A model generated the notes under the pieces. The model was not told the origin of the DNA, searched no databases, and saw only the letters and a list, made by a program, of their open reading frames with translations. A DNA stretch of 64,000 bases from Cyanidium caldarium (Eukaryota; Rhodophyta; Bangiophyceae; Cyanidiales; Cyanidiaceae). Below are positions 1 through 11,900 of the stretch, one piece after another (position 1 is the first letter of the stretch; each line of letters begins with the position of its first letter). Both the position numbers and the translations under genes were made by a program. Location of the stretch: NCBI GenBank assembly GCA_026184775.1, contig JANCYW010000015.1, positions 186,001 to 250,000 of the forward strand, given 5' to 3'.

Positions 1-492
1 TGCAGCCCGCTCATCATGTACACCGAGACTCGCGTCGGCGCGCCGCCCAACCACTCCCGACGACTACAACACAGCCGGCGCGACCGCCCATCGGCGACGC
101 TGCCACGCGACACAATCGCACTCGAGAATGCGAACATGATCAACTGCATCCTGCTGTTCTGTGCGGCACGCCACGAGAAGCGACCACCACCGCTGTGCGT
201 ATCGGGGAGAGGCGGCCGCCTCGCCGAACCGCCAAATGCGCTTTGCCGCCAAATCGATCGGCCGCAGGCGCACTTGGGGTGCGGTCGATCCGGTAGGCAG
301 CCTCACGTTATCCCGTGGGCATGTCCGGGACGGCCAGATCGCTGCATGCCCGACGCTGCTGCCGCATATCCCTCGCGTTTCGGCATCCTACGGTTTTGTC
401 CGCGCTAGCGGCGCTGTATGTGCTGCGTGTGCGGCCGTCGGTATGTCTCGCATTGCACTTGTTCCGGCGCTTACGTGGCCTTCTTGGGGCGG
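1..492. other. No gene supported at window start
   Basis: Short overlapping open frames exist on both strands, but none has recognisable domains or a convincing composition. The stretch lies downstream of the interrupted repeat gene on the minus strand and may hold its 3' flank. Confidence 0.5.
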
Positions 493-2645
493 TCATGGTG
501 GGTTTGGGGGGGTGCGCACGGTGCCGTGGCGCTCGATGGCCGTCTGCATGCCGCGAAACTTGCGTATGGCCTCGGCCAGGTCGGAGCAGCCGGCACGCTT
601 CAGCACGATGGCACCAATCAGGCCGTGATGGGCCAGGAACGCGCGCATCTCCGTGTCGGTGGTCCTCGGCGTCCAATAGCACGCCGGCTTGCGTTCCGGC
701 GGTACGGGGGGGGGCGGATTGAGGTCGTTCGGGAAATAGACCAGCCACCTTTGTGCCAGGCGTCGTCGCGCGGCTCGCAGGCCGCCGCGCACGGTGGCCG
801 GCGTGACCAAATCCCTCCAGCCGGCCATGTACAGGTCCTTCAGCGTCGGAATCCGCTGCAGCTGTTTCACCGCCGCGCTCAGCTCCCTGTCGACAGTCCG
901 TTGCGTCCAGTACCCGTCGCGCTTACGCATCGGCGTGAGGGCGTCGATGCCGGGTATGACCTCGCCGGCGCCGGCCATCTCCCGCAATATTCCTTGCAGG
1001 CCGCCGTACCGACGCGCCGCCGCCGACAGCGGTCCTATGCCCGCCCGCAGCAGCGCGTCATACGTCGACCGCGTGCCGTGCAGGCGCACAAACGCCCTCA
1101 GCTCGTCGCAGACTCGGACTCTGGTCCAAAAACCCCACGGGCGCTATTCGGCGCGCGCGCGCGCTGGACCTCAGGCGGCGTCGAGCGAAGACGTTGTTGG
1201 GCGACGCGAAGGCCGCCCAACCTTTTCGACAGACTCAACAGGTCGCCTCGCCCCGCCAACAACAGCGCACTGTCGCTCAGCGTCCCGCTGTGGGCGTCGA
1301 CGAATGCCCGCAACTCTCCGTCGAAGCGCTCTTGCGTCCAGTAACCCATCGGCTTCGGTTCGCGTTGCAAAGCCTCCGGTTGCACGTCGGCGATGGCACC
1401 AGCTCCGGACTGGACACCCAATCGTTTCCACAACGCCCGCAGCCTGCCGTGTTCGTGTGCCGCGATCAAGAGGTCGTTGCGCCCGGCGGCCAACATTTCC
1501 GCCTTGCTGGGCACTCGACCGGACGAGCGCACCAAGTCGTGCGCCTCCTCATCCAAACGCTCCTGCGTTCGGTAGTGCGCGGGTTTGGCGGCCCCGGGCA
1601 ATTCACGCTGCAGCGCCAGCCCCGTACGCTTGGCCACCACCGCCACCCCGCCGCGCGTGGCAATGGGTCTCCGCAAGCTCGACGAGCCGTACAAATACAG
1701 CTGCGACAGGCTCGGCATCACCCCCGCACTCAGACCCGCCGTCTGAGCGACTTACACCACCTGATGGCGGAGGTAGTCGAAATCGGCATGCGGCGATGGC
1801 ACTTGTGACCGCGCCAGCATGTCGAGACGACGATTCAGGGTGCGGATACCGGCGAATTTGCCGACCGCCTCGGCCAGATCGTGGCGATACGCGGTGATGA
1901 GCCCACCGACCGAGGGCGCTATGTTGCGGGCCGCCTTACGCTGCTCCATGTACTGCAGCAGGTCGCGCCACATGTTCTCCCATATCCAGTAATTGCACGG
2001 TCGCACCTGTCCGCTCACCCGGCGCAACGGCGGCGCCGAGCCGTCTCGCGGTTGCTGCATATCGCCGGTGGTGCGCATGCCCATGACGCCGGCCGCCCGT
2101 CGAAAGCCGCCGCGCTTCTTGATAGCGCGCACCAAGTCGCACCGCCGCGGACGCGCTCGTAACCGCTCGTACTCGGTGGGAAGCTGCCCGTCGGGCTCCA
2201 TGCCGTGCGCCTGGCAACATTCGCGCACCTCTCGCGCCACCGCCTCGACGCTACTCCAGTATCCGCGCGCTCGCTGGCACGGTGCTCCGGTTTGCGCCAG
2301 ACGCAGCGTCAGCGCGCCCGCCCGCTGGCGAGGCGGCACCCGTACCAGACTCGGCACCGGGACCACCGAACAGACCGAGCGGTCCCGCAGCAGCGACCGA
2401 CTCCACGGAACCGACAAGAGCGTGGGCGAATGTCGACGACGCAGCTCGGCAGCAGCGACCAACTCGGTGCACCCCACGGCAAGCCAGAAAACGCCAGATG
2501 GAGCACGTCTCTCATTTACAGCATTGCGAGCGCTGCAGCCTGTCCTTTCAGGAGGTCCATGCAACTGCAAAGGCAGTGCACCTCCGACAACCTCCCGTGA
2601 GGGCGGCCAGCGCCGAGGCACGCTCTCCTTCTCACCGAAGACCAC
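493..2645 (-). pseudogene. Interrupted HNR-like tandem-repeat gene (eight units)
   Basis: Read on the minus strand, the protein is built of eight units of about 55-65 residues. Each follows a pattern of YWT near its start, then acidic/Leu positions, a Pro-x-x-x-x-Leu segment, AGxxDL and GGLxxxxxRL. This resembles the homing-endonuclease-associated repeat (Pfam HNH_repeat/HNR type); the family call is from memory of the consensus. Approximate units: 2264-2073, 2003-1812, 1787-1614, 1580-1413, 1346-1182, 1134-973, 918-751 and 684-523. The reading frame is not intact. Unit 1 has no ATG upstream in its frame, which is closed by a TGA at 2655-2657. A TAA at 1752-1754 falls inside unit 3, whose spacing is otherwise normal. 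The frame changes between units 5 and 6, near a GC dinucleotide run at about 1151-1164. No nuclease domain is visible. It may be a decaying gene, a gene with unrecognised introns, or an assembly error at the GC run. Its role would probably be nucleic-acid binding, which is an inference. Confidence 0.6.
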
Positions 2646-2937
2646 TCGTCCAGATCATAAGCCACGGGCAACGTGGACGCCGTCCCTATCCAGCCAGCAC
2701 ACACTCCTGCAGCGTTGTCCGCAGTCGCCAAAGGCAGCGCGCCTCCCTCACACTGCACCTCCGCACGGGACCGTTTTTGGCCGCGCGATCGACTCGGCTG
2801 CCGCCAATCGCCATGGCCGCGTTCGTCGCACGAGGCGACGACATCCCGCGACAGAGCGTACCGCGCCACCCCGTCTTCTTCCGTCTCGGCCTAACTCATT
2901 TCACGGCGTCGGCCGAGGTGTTGCTCGGGGAGGCTCG
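2646..2937. promoter_or_regulatory. Divergent upstream region, repeat gene / TRA1
   Basis: About 290 bp separate the first ATG of the Tra1 gene from the last open frame of the repeat gene. It should hold the Tra1 promoter. No distinct element was recognised. Confidence 0.4.
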
Positions 2938-5900
2938 ATGTCTGCCACCGAGGCGCCGTCGTCGCGGGAGCGCGCCGCGGTCCACTTCGAGGCGCTGGCG
3001 GCGCGGCTGACCGCGGCCGAGACGGCGCACGCGGACCGCGCGACGGTGTTGGCCGAGCTGCGCGATGAGCTGGAGACGGTGCACTCTTCGGAGTATGATG
3101 CGTTCTTGCGGCACTTGATCCCGGCGTTTGGGGTGGTGTTGCAACAGCTGACCGGGCCGCAGGAGGAGGACAACGCCGAGCACCGGGCGCGCCGGGCGGT
3201 GCTGGAGATGCTCAACCGCCTGCCGCGCAACGAGACGTTGCGCCCGTATTTGGAGCTGGTGTTGAATATGTGTCAGCAAGTGTTGGACGCCGACGACGCT
3301 GAGGGCAACGGCACGCTGGCGCTGCACATCATGTTCGAGCTGCACAAGGCGTATCGCACCAGCGCGCCCCAGTTTGTGAAGCCGTTTGTGGACTTTGCGG
3401 TGCGGCTGTACGGGCAGTTTGACTGGCGGGAACCGGAGTCGGTGGTCGTTGCCGCTGGCGCCGCCGCCGCCTCCCCAACCGATGAGCAGCTGAGCGTGCA
3501 CAGTCGTGGCGAGGGCGAGGGCGCTGTCGCAGGTCGGTCGACTCGGCTGGTGTCCACGCTACGCTCCTACAAGACCGTGATCGAGTGCCCGTTGGTGTTC
3601 GTGCACATGGCGCAGCTGTATGCGCGACAGGTGGAGGCACTACTGGACGAGGTGGTGCCGCTCATGGTGCGCGCCATCGAGGTGCAAGTGCCGCCGACGT
3701 CGCCGGCGCGGCAACACTCCTCGTACGAGGAGTTTATCACCGCACAGATGAAAACAGTGTCGCTGATCTCGCACCTGCTGAAACAGTTCGAGGCGCGCAT
3801 GGAACCGTACAAGGAGCGGGTGCCGCGTGCCGTGGTGCAGTTGCTGGTCAACTGCCCGGACGCGGCCGTCGCAGTACGCCGCGAGCTGCTCATCGCCATG
3901 CGCCACATCCTCGCCAGCAAGTTCCGCGACGGTTTTGCGCAGCAGACTGACCTACTGCTGGACGAGAAAGTGCTGCTGGGCACTGGGCGCGCCGCCTACG
4001 AGAGCCTGCGCCCGCTGGCGTACTCCTTCCTGGCCGAGCTGGTGCATTTCGTGCGTTTGCGCCTGTCGTTGCCGCAGCTCAGCCGCATCGTATACCTGTT
4101 CGCTTCCAACGTGCACGACAGCTCGCTCAGCCACGCCATGCAGACCACCTCGGTGCGCCTGCTGCTCAACCTGATCGAGGGCATCATCAACCGGCGCGAC
4201 GATGCCGATGGCCGCGGACGACAGCTGCTGCAGCGCATCTTCGAGACCATCACCACCAAGCTGATCGACTTTGGCGCGCAAGTGCCCGATGCGCTGCAGA
4301 ACCCGCACCTGGAGGGCGACGACCCGGATGCGCGCGCCGAGGCGCTCAAAGAGCTCGCCGACCGGCGACAGTTGGTGCGCACGCTGGTGCTCGGCCTGAA
4401 GACGGTGGTGTGGAGCATGAGCAACGCGCTCGGCAGCAACAACAGCAACAGCAAAAACAGCGTTCAGCATCGCGGCCTGGACGAGGACGAGTGCATCCTG
4501 ATCGGACGCATGCTGCCGGCCGCCAAAAGCTGCTACCGCCTGTATGCCCACAGCGACGTGGCCGACCAGCGCGAGATCCTGGACCAGTTTGCGCAAGTGT
4601 TCACCATGATGAACCCGGGCAACTTTCAGGACGTGATCGGGTTGCGCATGGCCAAACTGTTTGACCTCATGGTGGAGCATCCGGTGGCGCTGTCCATCCC
4701 GCAGCATTTTCTGGCCAACACCAACACCTCCAAGTATTTTGCGGACGTGCTGATCGTGTTCTTGACGACGCACATGGACGAGGTGGTGGGCGAGGATCGA
4801 GCGCGCGCCTCGGTGCTGCTGCGCCTGTTCAAGATCATGTTCGCCTCGGTGACGCTGTTCGCGGACAACGAGCCGGTGCTGCGGCCGCACCTGTCGACCA
4901 TCGTGGGCGGGTGTGTGCGGCTGGCGGGCACGGCGTCGGATCCCACCAACGCGCTGCAGGTGCTGCGGGCGCTGTTCAAGTCGCTGGCCGGCGGTCGCTT
5001 CGAGCTGCTGTACCGCGAGTTCATGCCGCTGCTTTACTCGCTGCTGAAGAGTCTGCAGCAGCTGCGCGACGGGCCGCTGGGTAGCTCGCATGACGCGCTG
5101 CTCATCGAGCTGTGTCTGACGGTGCCGGCGCGGCCGTCGACCATCTTTCCGTACCTGCGGATGCACATGCGCCCGTTGGTGGATGCGATGGAGCAGAGCG
5201 CCGAGTTGGCGTCGCTGAGCTTTCGCACGCTGGAGTTTTGGGTGGACACGCTGCAGCCGGACGTGCTGGAGCGGCTCGTGCACGAGGTGGAGCCGGGGCT
5301 GTCGCGGGCGCTATGGCGACATCTGGCGCCGGGGAACGCATTCTCGTCGCAGGCGGCGCGCATTGTCGGCAAGCTCGGCGGTCACAACCGCAACGTGCCG
5401 CAAGAGGTGGGCGAGGCGGAGATGCGCGAGGCGGTGCGGGTGCTCCATGCCCGCTGCGAGTGGGAGAACGCCGATGGCGGGCTGACGCTGACGCTGGACG
5501 AGATGGTGCTGGGGTGTCGACAGGCGCTGCTGTCGCAGTCGCCGCATCGCGATCAGGCGTACGTGCTGCTGCGCAGCGTGCTGGTGTCGCTGCTGGGCGA
5601 TCGCGGCTGCTGGCGCTCCACGCAGCCGACCGATGCGTGGCCGGCGAGCAGTTTCGTGCGGGCGACCAGTCTGGCGCAGCTGCAGGCGTCGGCGCAACTG
5701 GCGCGGCAGATGCTGGTGGCGGTGATCGTGGCCGCCGGCGACGCACAGATCAACGAGGAGCACCCGATGGCGACGGACTTTTGCCGAGACGTGGCCGAGT
5801 ATTTCGCGCGCTGTTGGGCGCGGCCGCGCAACGTCGATGCCGCGACCATACCGCCGTCATCATCACCGGAGGCGTCTGCAGACGCTGCGGCGGTGATGGA

Positions 5901-8900
5901 ATGGGTGCGCTTTCCGGCCTACCTGGACACCGAGTGTTTTGTGGAGGCGTTGGTGGAAGCGGCCACGCTGCTGCCGCGCTCGCTGGCTTCGTTTGTGCCC
6001 GCTTGTCTGGAGCACTTTCTGCACGTCAGCCTGACCTGTCTGGGGTATGCGGCCGCTGCGGCCGATGAGCGCGGCGAAGAGGAGGACGTGGCGGACAGTG
6101 ACCACGAAACCGCCGCCGCGCCTCCGGTCATGCCGTCATCTGCGCTTCCCCGTCTGGCCGAGTGTCTGGCGCCGCTGGTGGAGCGCCTGTCGCACCTGGG
6201 CTATCGAGAGCGCTGGGAAAGCCGCGACGCCTGCGCCGCGCTCCTCGCGGTGGTGATCCGCACGGTGCCGCTGGACGCATTCCTGGACCGCTCCTACTGC
6301 CTGTACGAGGCGCGGTTGGTGCGCGTGCTGGTGCACGTGCTCAAGGGGTGTGCGGTGCCCGGTGCCGGCGCGGTGCCCACCGCCGCGCACGCCCGCGACG
6401 CCCTCGAGCGTCTGCTGCGGCGCTGCCATCCGAGCGGCGCCGACGCCACCGTTGAGGGCGATGCCGACCGCACCGCCCGCTTCGGCGATGTGGTCGCCTG
6501 TCTGGCGTTCGACCTGGCGTCCGAGCACGCCGTCGTCCGCGACACCGTGCAGGAGCGGCTGCGGCAGCTGGTGCCGGACGCTCCGGAGGGCACGCTCACC
6601 AGCGCGCTGATGCTGTGCTGGGGGCAGATCCTGCGGCCGCTGCTGTTGCGACGGGCGCGCACCCTGCCGTACGCCGCCCAGGTGGGCCACTTTGAGTGCG
6701 CGGCGTACTGTCTAGAGCAGGCGGTGCTGCCGCTGCAGCTGGACGGCGAGTCGTCGGTGCTGAAAACCAACCTGCTGGCCGCGCTGGAGATCGTCGAGGA
6801 CGCCAACATCGGCAAACTGAGCGAGGCCGACGACCTCACCGTGAACAAACTGATCGAGAACCGCTTCATGGACGCGGTGGTGCCCGGCCAGCTGGTGCAA
6901 GTGCGTGCCACCTGTCTGCGCTTCCTGCTCATCACGCTGCGGCAGTGCGAGGCTTTGGCCAACGGCGCCACCGAGGAGGCGCGCACGCTTTACTCCCGCG
7001 TCGTGGCGGCCTTTTTCCGCGCCATTGACAGTCGGCACGAGCGCGTGGTGGAGCAGGCCAAACGCGGCCTGCGGGTGTTCGCCGACCGCTCCAGCCCGCT
7101 GCCGCGCGGTATCCTCTCCACCAACTTGCGCCCGATCCTGCAGAACCTGTCGGACACCAGCCGCCTCACCCTGCCGTACGTGAGGACGCTGGCCAACGTG
7201 CTGGAGGTGCTGTCAAACTGGTTCAACATTCAGCTGGGCGACAAGCTGTTGGAGCATCTGGTGAATTTACAGGCGGCCAACGACAAGACGCCGTCGCTGT
7301 TGGTGGCCAACATCGTCGACTTGTTCCACCTGTTGCCGAGCACCTCGGTGCGGTTCATGGAGCAGCTGGTGAAGGTGGTGCTGGCGCTGGAGGAGGGCAT
7401 GGGGGCGGGTGGCCTCGGCGCCGGCCATTTGGGGCTGCGTGGACGGTGGGCCGGCTCGGCTTCGCCTTATCGGGCGCCGCTACTGCGCTATCTGGAGCGG
7501 CATCCGGCGGCGGCGGTGGAATTTTTCCTGGAGCGCCTGCGGCAGCCGAGGTACGGCGCACTGTTTCAGGTGCTGGTGCGGGCGCGGGATGCTTCGGGAT
7601 TGCGCACCGAGCTGGCCAGCGACCCAGAGCGGCTGGTGCGCGCGACCTTTGGTGATGGCAGTGCTCTGGAGGGCGCGTTCCTGGTGGATGCGCTGGCCGA
7701 GTCGCAGCCGGGGTGGTTGGCGGCGAACCGGGTGGTGTTTGAGAGTCTGTTGCGGGCGTGGGAGTCGCCCGAGCGCTTGGAGCGTTTGCGCCGCGAGGAG
7801 ACGCTGCCGGTGGAGCAGCTGCAAGAGTCGCGCGTGCTGGTGAAGAACATGATCGCTTTCTGCAGTGCCAACCACGACGAAATCGATGCGCTGTTCGCCA
7901 TGCTGTCGATCTTCTCGCTGCGTACGCTGACCGACTTTTCGTTCCTGAAGCGCTTTCTCGGCGAGACGCTGCCGTCGGTGTACCCGATGGAGGCACAGCG
8001 ACGCCTACTGCAGCGCTTCCTGCAGCGGTATGCGGACGCGCGGGTGGATGCCGACAGCAAGCTGCACGCGCTGCAGCACCTGATCATCCCGCTGTTGCGA
8101 GTGGCATTGGAGCGCGGCCGCGGCACCGAGCTGCTGGATGCGGCCACCGTCGAGACCGTCGTCAACACGTTGCTGGTGAGCGATGACGGCGCCAACGAGA
8201 GCGATGTACTGGGCGAGGCGTTGTTACAGCTGTCGACGCTGCTGATTGAGAAGGCGCCCGCCGAGCTGACACCCTACCGCAAGCAGGTGCTGACGTTCGG
8301 GTGGAGCCACCTGAAGCGCGACGACTCGGCGGCTAAGCCGTGGGCATTTCTGAACGCGGCGCGCTTTTTCGAAGCATACCAGGCGCCGGAGCGCATCGTG
8401 CTGCAGGTGTATGTGGCACTGCTGCGCGCCGGCCAGGTGGAGAATCGGCGGCTGGTGCGGCAGGCGCTGGACGTGTTGACCGGGGCGTTGCAAGTGCGGT
8501 TCGCCTCCAGCGCCGACGACCCGCGCCACAGCTTGTGGATGCGCTTCACCCGCAAGATACTCGCCGAGGAGAGCTTCTCGGCGTCGCACCTGGCGCACGT
8601 GCTGGGCGTGATCGTGCGCCACGAGTCGTTTTTCGCCGCCGGCAGCGCCACGCTCATCCCACACATGGTGGATGCGTTGCCGCGGCTCACTTCCAGCAGC
8701 GTCTCGGCGCGGGAGAACCGTCGGTTGGCGGTAGACTTGGCGGCGGTGCTGCTGCAGTGGCAGCGGGCGTTGAGCGCGGAGTCGTCCGAGTCCGGTCGGC
8801 CGTTGCGCTTTGACGGGGCGCGCGTGGCCGAGGTACTGTCCCAGTTTCTGGTGCGCCTGCCGTTTCTGGCGTCGGACACCGAGGAGCACGGCGATCTGTT

Positions 8901-11900
8901 TCATAGGTGCACGGCGCTGTTGGAGGCTGCGCATTCGCTGCGTTGTGCGTTGTCGGCGCCGCCGACGCCCGACGGCGCCGCGCCGCCGGTGACGCGCATT
9001 GCGGCGTTGGACCGGTTGGTGGACGGTCTGACCGCCAGCATCGCCAGTCACACCGCCGAAGCCGCGGCGGCGACGACTTCTGCACCGGGCGCCAAGGAGG
9101 CGCCGCGCTCCGGCGCCCCGCGCGCCATGTCCGAGTCGCGCCTCACCATCCTGGCCAACCTGCTGGAGCTGTGCGAGCGGCTGGCGCGGCTGCAGGGGCC
9201 GGCGTGGGTGGTGACCAACCAGCAGACGGTGGTGAATTTGGCCAAGCCGGCGGTGCGCGCCGGCTCGCTGTACGTGGCCCGCAAGGCTCGCGACCTGTAC
9301 CGCACTGCGCTGGAGCAGTTGGCGCCGGCAGCGCCCGAATGGGAGGCGACGCGCCAGGCGCTGTACGCGGCGCTGCTGGACACGCCGCCGCCCGCCAGCG
9401 ATGTGGCCACCGTGCATCACGCACTGCTGTTGCTGACGCTGGTGCCGCTCGAGCGCCTGCGGGCCACCGGCCACGAATTCCTCATTCGTTGTCTGCAGCG
9501 CCTGCTGAAAGAGTCGGTCAACATGAATCAGACCAACCGGCGGCAGGCGGTCATCGCGGCGCCCGAGCACGATCGGGCCACCGTCGAGCAGCAGGTCGGA
9601 TATGTGGGCGGTTTCGACCGCGCCGGCGACGCCAACCCGCTGCTCACGTGTCTGACGTTGTTGGAGCGGGAGGTGCGGCATCTGGGCGAGCGCCGCAAGA
9701 CCTTTTTCCAGTTTCTGTGGATTCTGATCGACAAGTCGCTGCACGCGGAGGTGCTGTCGCACCTGATCCGCCTCATCGGGCGGTGGGTGCTGCTGGACGT
9801 CGACAGCCCCGAGGCGGTGCTGGTGGCGCGCGAGAAGGTGAACTTTCTGGTGAAGATGACGCTTCTGGAGCGGGTGCAGGGCGCTGGGCGACAGCAGGAG
9901 GAGCTGTTGCAGCTGGTGTACGGCCTGTTCGCGGAGCCGAACCGGGCGCTGCCGCGCGAGCTGCTGCCCAAGCTGGAGCGCCCATTTATGATCGGTCTGC
10001 GGTCGCCGGTGACGCGTTGGCGGCGGCGCTTCTTCGAGCTGTTGGATCAGTCGGTGCAGCGCTCGCCGCGCAGTCGCCTGCGCTACATCATCGAGTATCA
10101 GAGCTGGGGCTCGTTGGCGGACTCGTACTGGATTCGGCAAGCAGCCGAGCTGTTGCTCTCGGTGGTGCGGCTGCCGACGGCTGAAGATCATGGCGGTTTG
10201 TGCTTGTTCGAGGGCGGCGCGGCGGCGTTTATGGGCGGCGACGCTGACGCTTTTGGCGACGCTGCTCTGGCGGCGGTGTTGGGGCGTTTGCGGGCGGTGT
10301 CACCGTGTGATGCCCTGCTGGGGGCGTTGCGTGAGCTGCTGCACCGCGATGTGACCCTGGCGCACGCGCTGTGGGTGCAGCTGTTCGGGGCGGCGTGGGC
10401 GCAGCTGCGCAGTGCGGCGGCGCGCCTGGCTTGTCAGGACGCTTTTGTGTCGCTGCTGAGCAAGGACTACATGCTGACACAGAGCCGTTGGCGCGTCAAC
10501 GTGATGCAGCCGTTGGTGGAGGGCGCCACCAGCTGTCGGCCGCAGATGGTGCTGCCGCCGCAACTGATGCTGCACATTGCGGCGCGGTGGAACGCCTGGC
10601 ACCTGGTGCTGCCGTATCTGGAGCGACGCACGCGTTCCGGGACGATGGGCGTCGCGCAGCACCACGACTTTTGCTACGACGTGGTGCCGTCGGTCGAGGA
10701 GCTGGAGGAGGTGATGGACGCTAAGGCGGAGCTGTACCGCCGGCTGAACGAGTTCGATCTGTACATCGGGCTGTGGAAGCGGCGCGCCGTCGACTCCAAC
10801 ACCCTGCTCGGGCTGTCGCTGGAGCAGCAGGGTTACGGGCAACAGGCGCAGGAGGTGTATTTCGGGGCCATGGCGCATCCGGCAGGTGGCGCTGCCACCG
10901 CGGTGACCGCCTCGGAGGCGGTGCTGTGGGAGGAACGCTGGATGGCTTGCGCCAAGCAGCTCAACCAGTGGGATGCGCTGAGCGAATACGCGCGCTCGGT
11001 GGTGCACATCGAGCTGTTGCACGAGACTCTCTGGCGTCTGCCGGACTGGGCAGCGCTGAAGGAGCTGCTGATCAAGGCGCCGCCCGAGGACGGACCGCAG
11101 CTGAAAGTGTTGCAGGCGTACGTGCAGCTGCAGGAGAACAAGTTGCGCGAGGCCGAAACGCAAGTGTCCGCTGGCGTGTACGCGGCGCTGGAGGGCTGGC
11201 AGGGCCTGCCGGAGAGCGGCAGCATCGCCGCGCTGGAGCCGACGCTGGCCCAGTTGCAGCAGCTGGTGGAGCTGCGCGAGAGCGCTGCCATCGTGCACGA
11301 GCTGAACCAGTGCCAGAACGACGACGAGAGCAACCTCGAGCTGCACATCGACAACATCCGCCAGGTGTTGGCGATGTGGCGCGACCGCCTGCCCAACGAA
11401 TGGGACGCGCTCACCGTGTGGAATGAGCTGGTGGTGTGGCGGAGCCACGTGCTCACCGCCGTGGTGCACGCGTTTCAGAACCTGCGCTCCGTCACTGCGC
11501 GCGAAGTGCCGCAGCCGATCCTCTGCCTCGGCATCAACGAGACCGCCTGGAACGTGAACCGGTTCTCGCGGGCGGCACGCAAGCAGCGCCAGCCGGAGGT
11601 GTGTCTGCAGGCGCTGCAACGGCTGTACACGCACTCCACCATGGACGTGCAGGACTTTTTCATGAAGACCAAACAGCAGGCCAAAGCGTACCTGCTGTAC
11701 CCGCTGGCGGAGGCGGAGGATCCGTGGGCGCTGCGCAGTGGCCTGGCGCAGCTGCAGGCCACCAATTTGGAGTACTTTAATGCGCGCCAAAAGGCGCATC
11801 TGTTCTCACTGAAAGGCGAGTTCTTTCACCGCCTGGGGATGCACGACGAGGCCAACAAGGCGTTCGCCACCGCGGTGGGCGTGCACGCCGAGCTGGGCGG

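Noticed and set aside
1993-2937. Upstream extension of the Tra1 frame by 315 codons
   Set aside because: It opens with TTG, overlaps the repeat gene and lacks Tra1 similarity. ATG 2938 is the better start.
8224-10191. 655-codon minus-strand frame opposite Tra1
   Set aside because: It is a shadow of the GC-rich codon pattern of Tra1. The product is Arg/Gln/His-rich with no domain.
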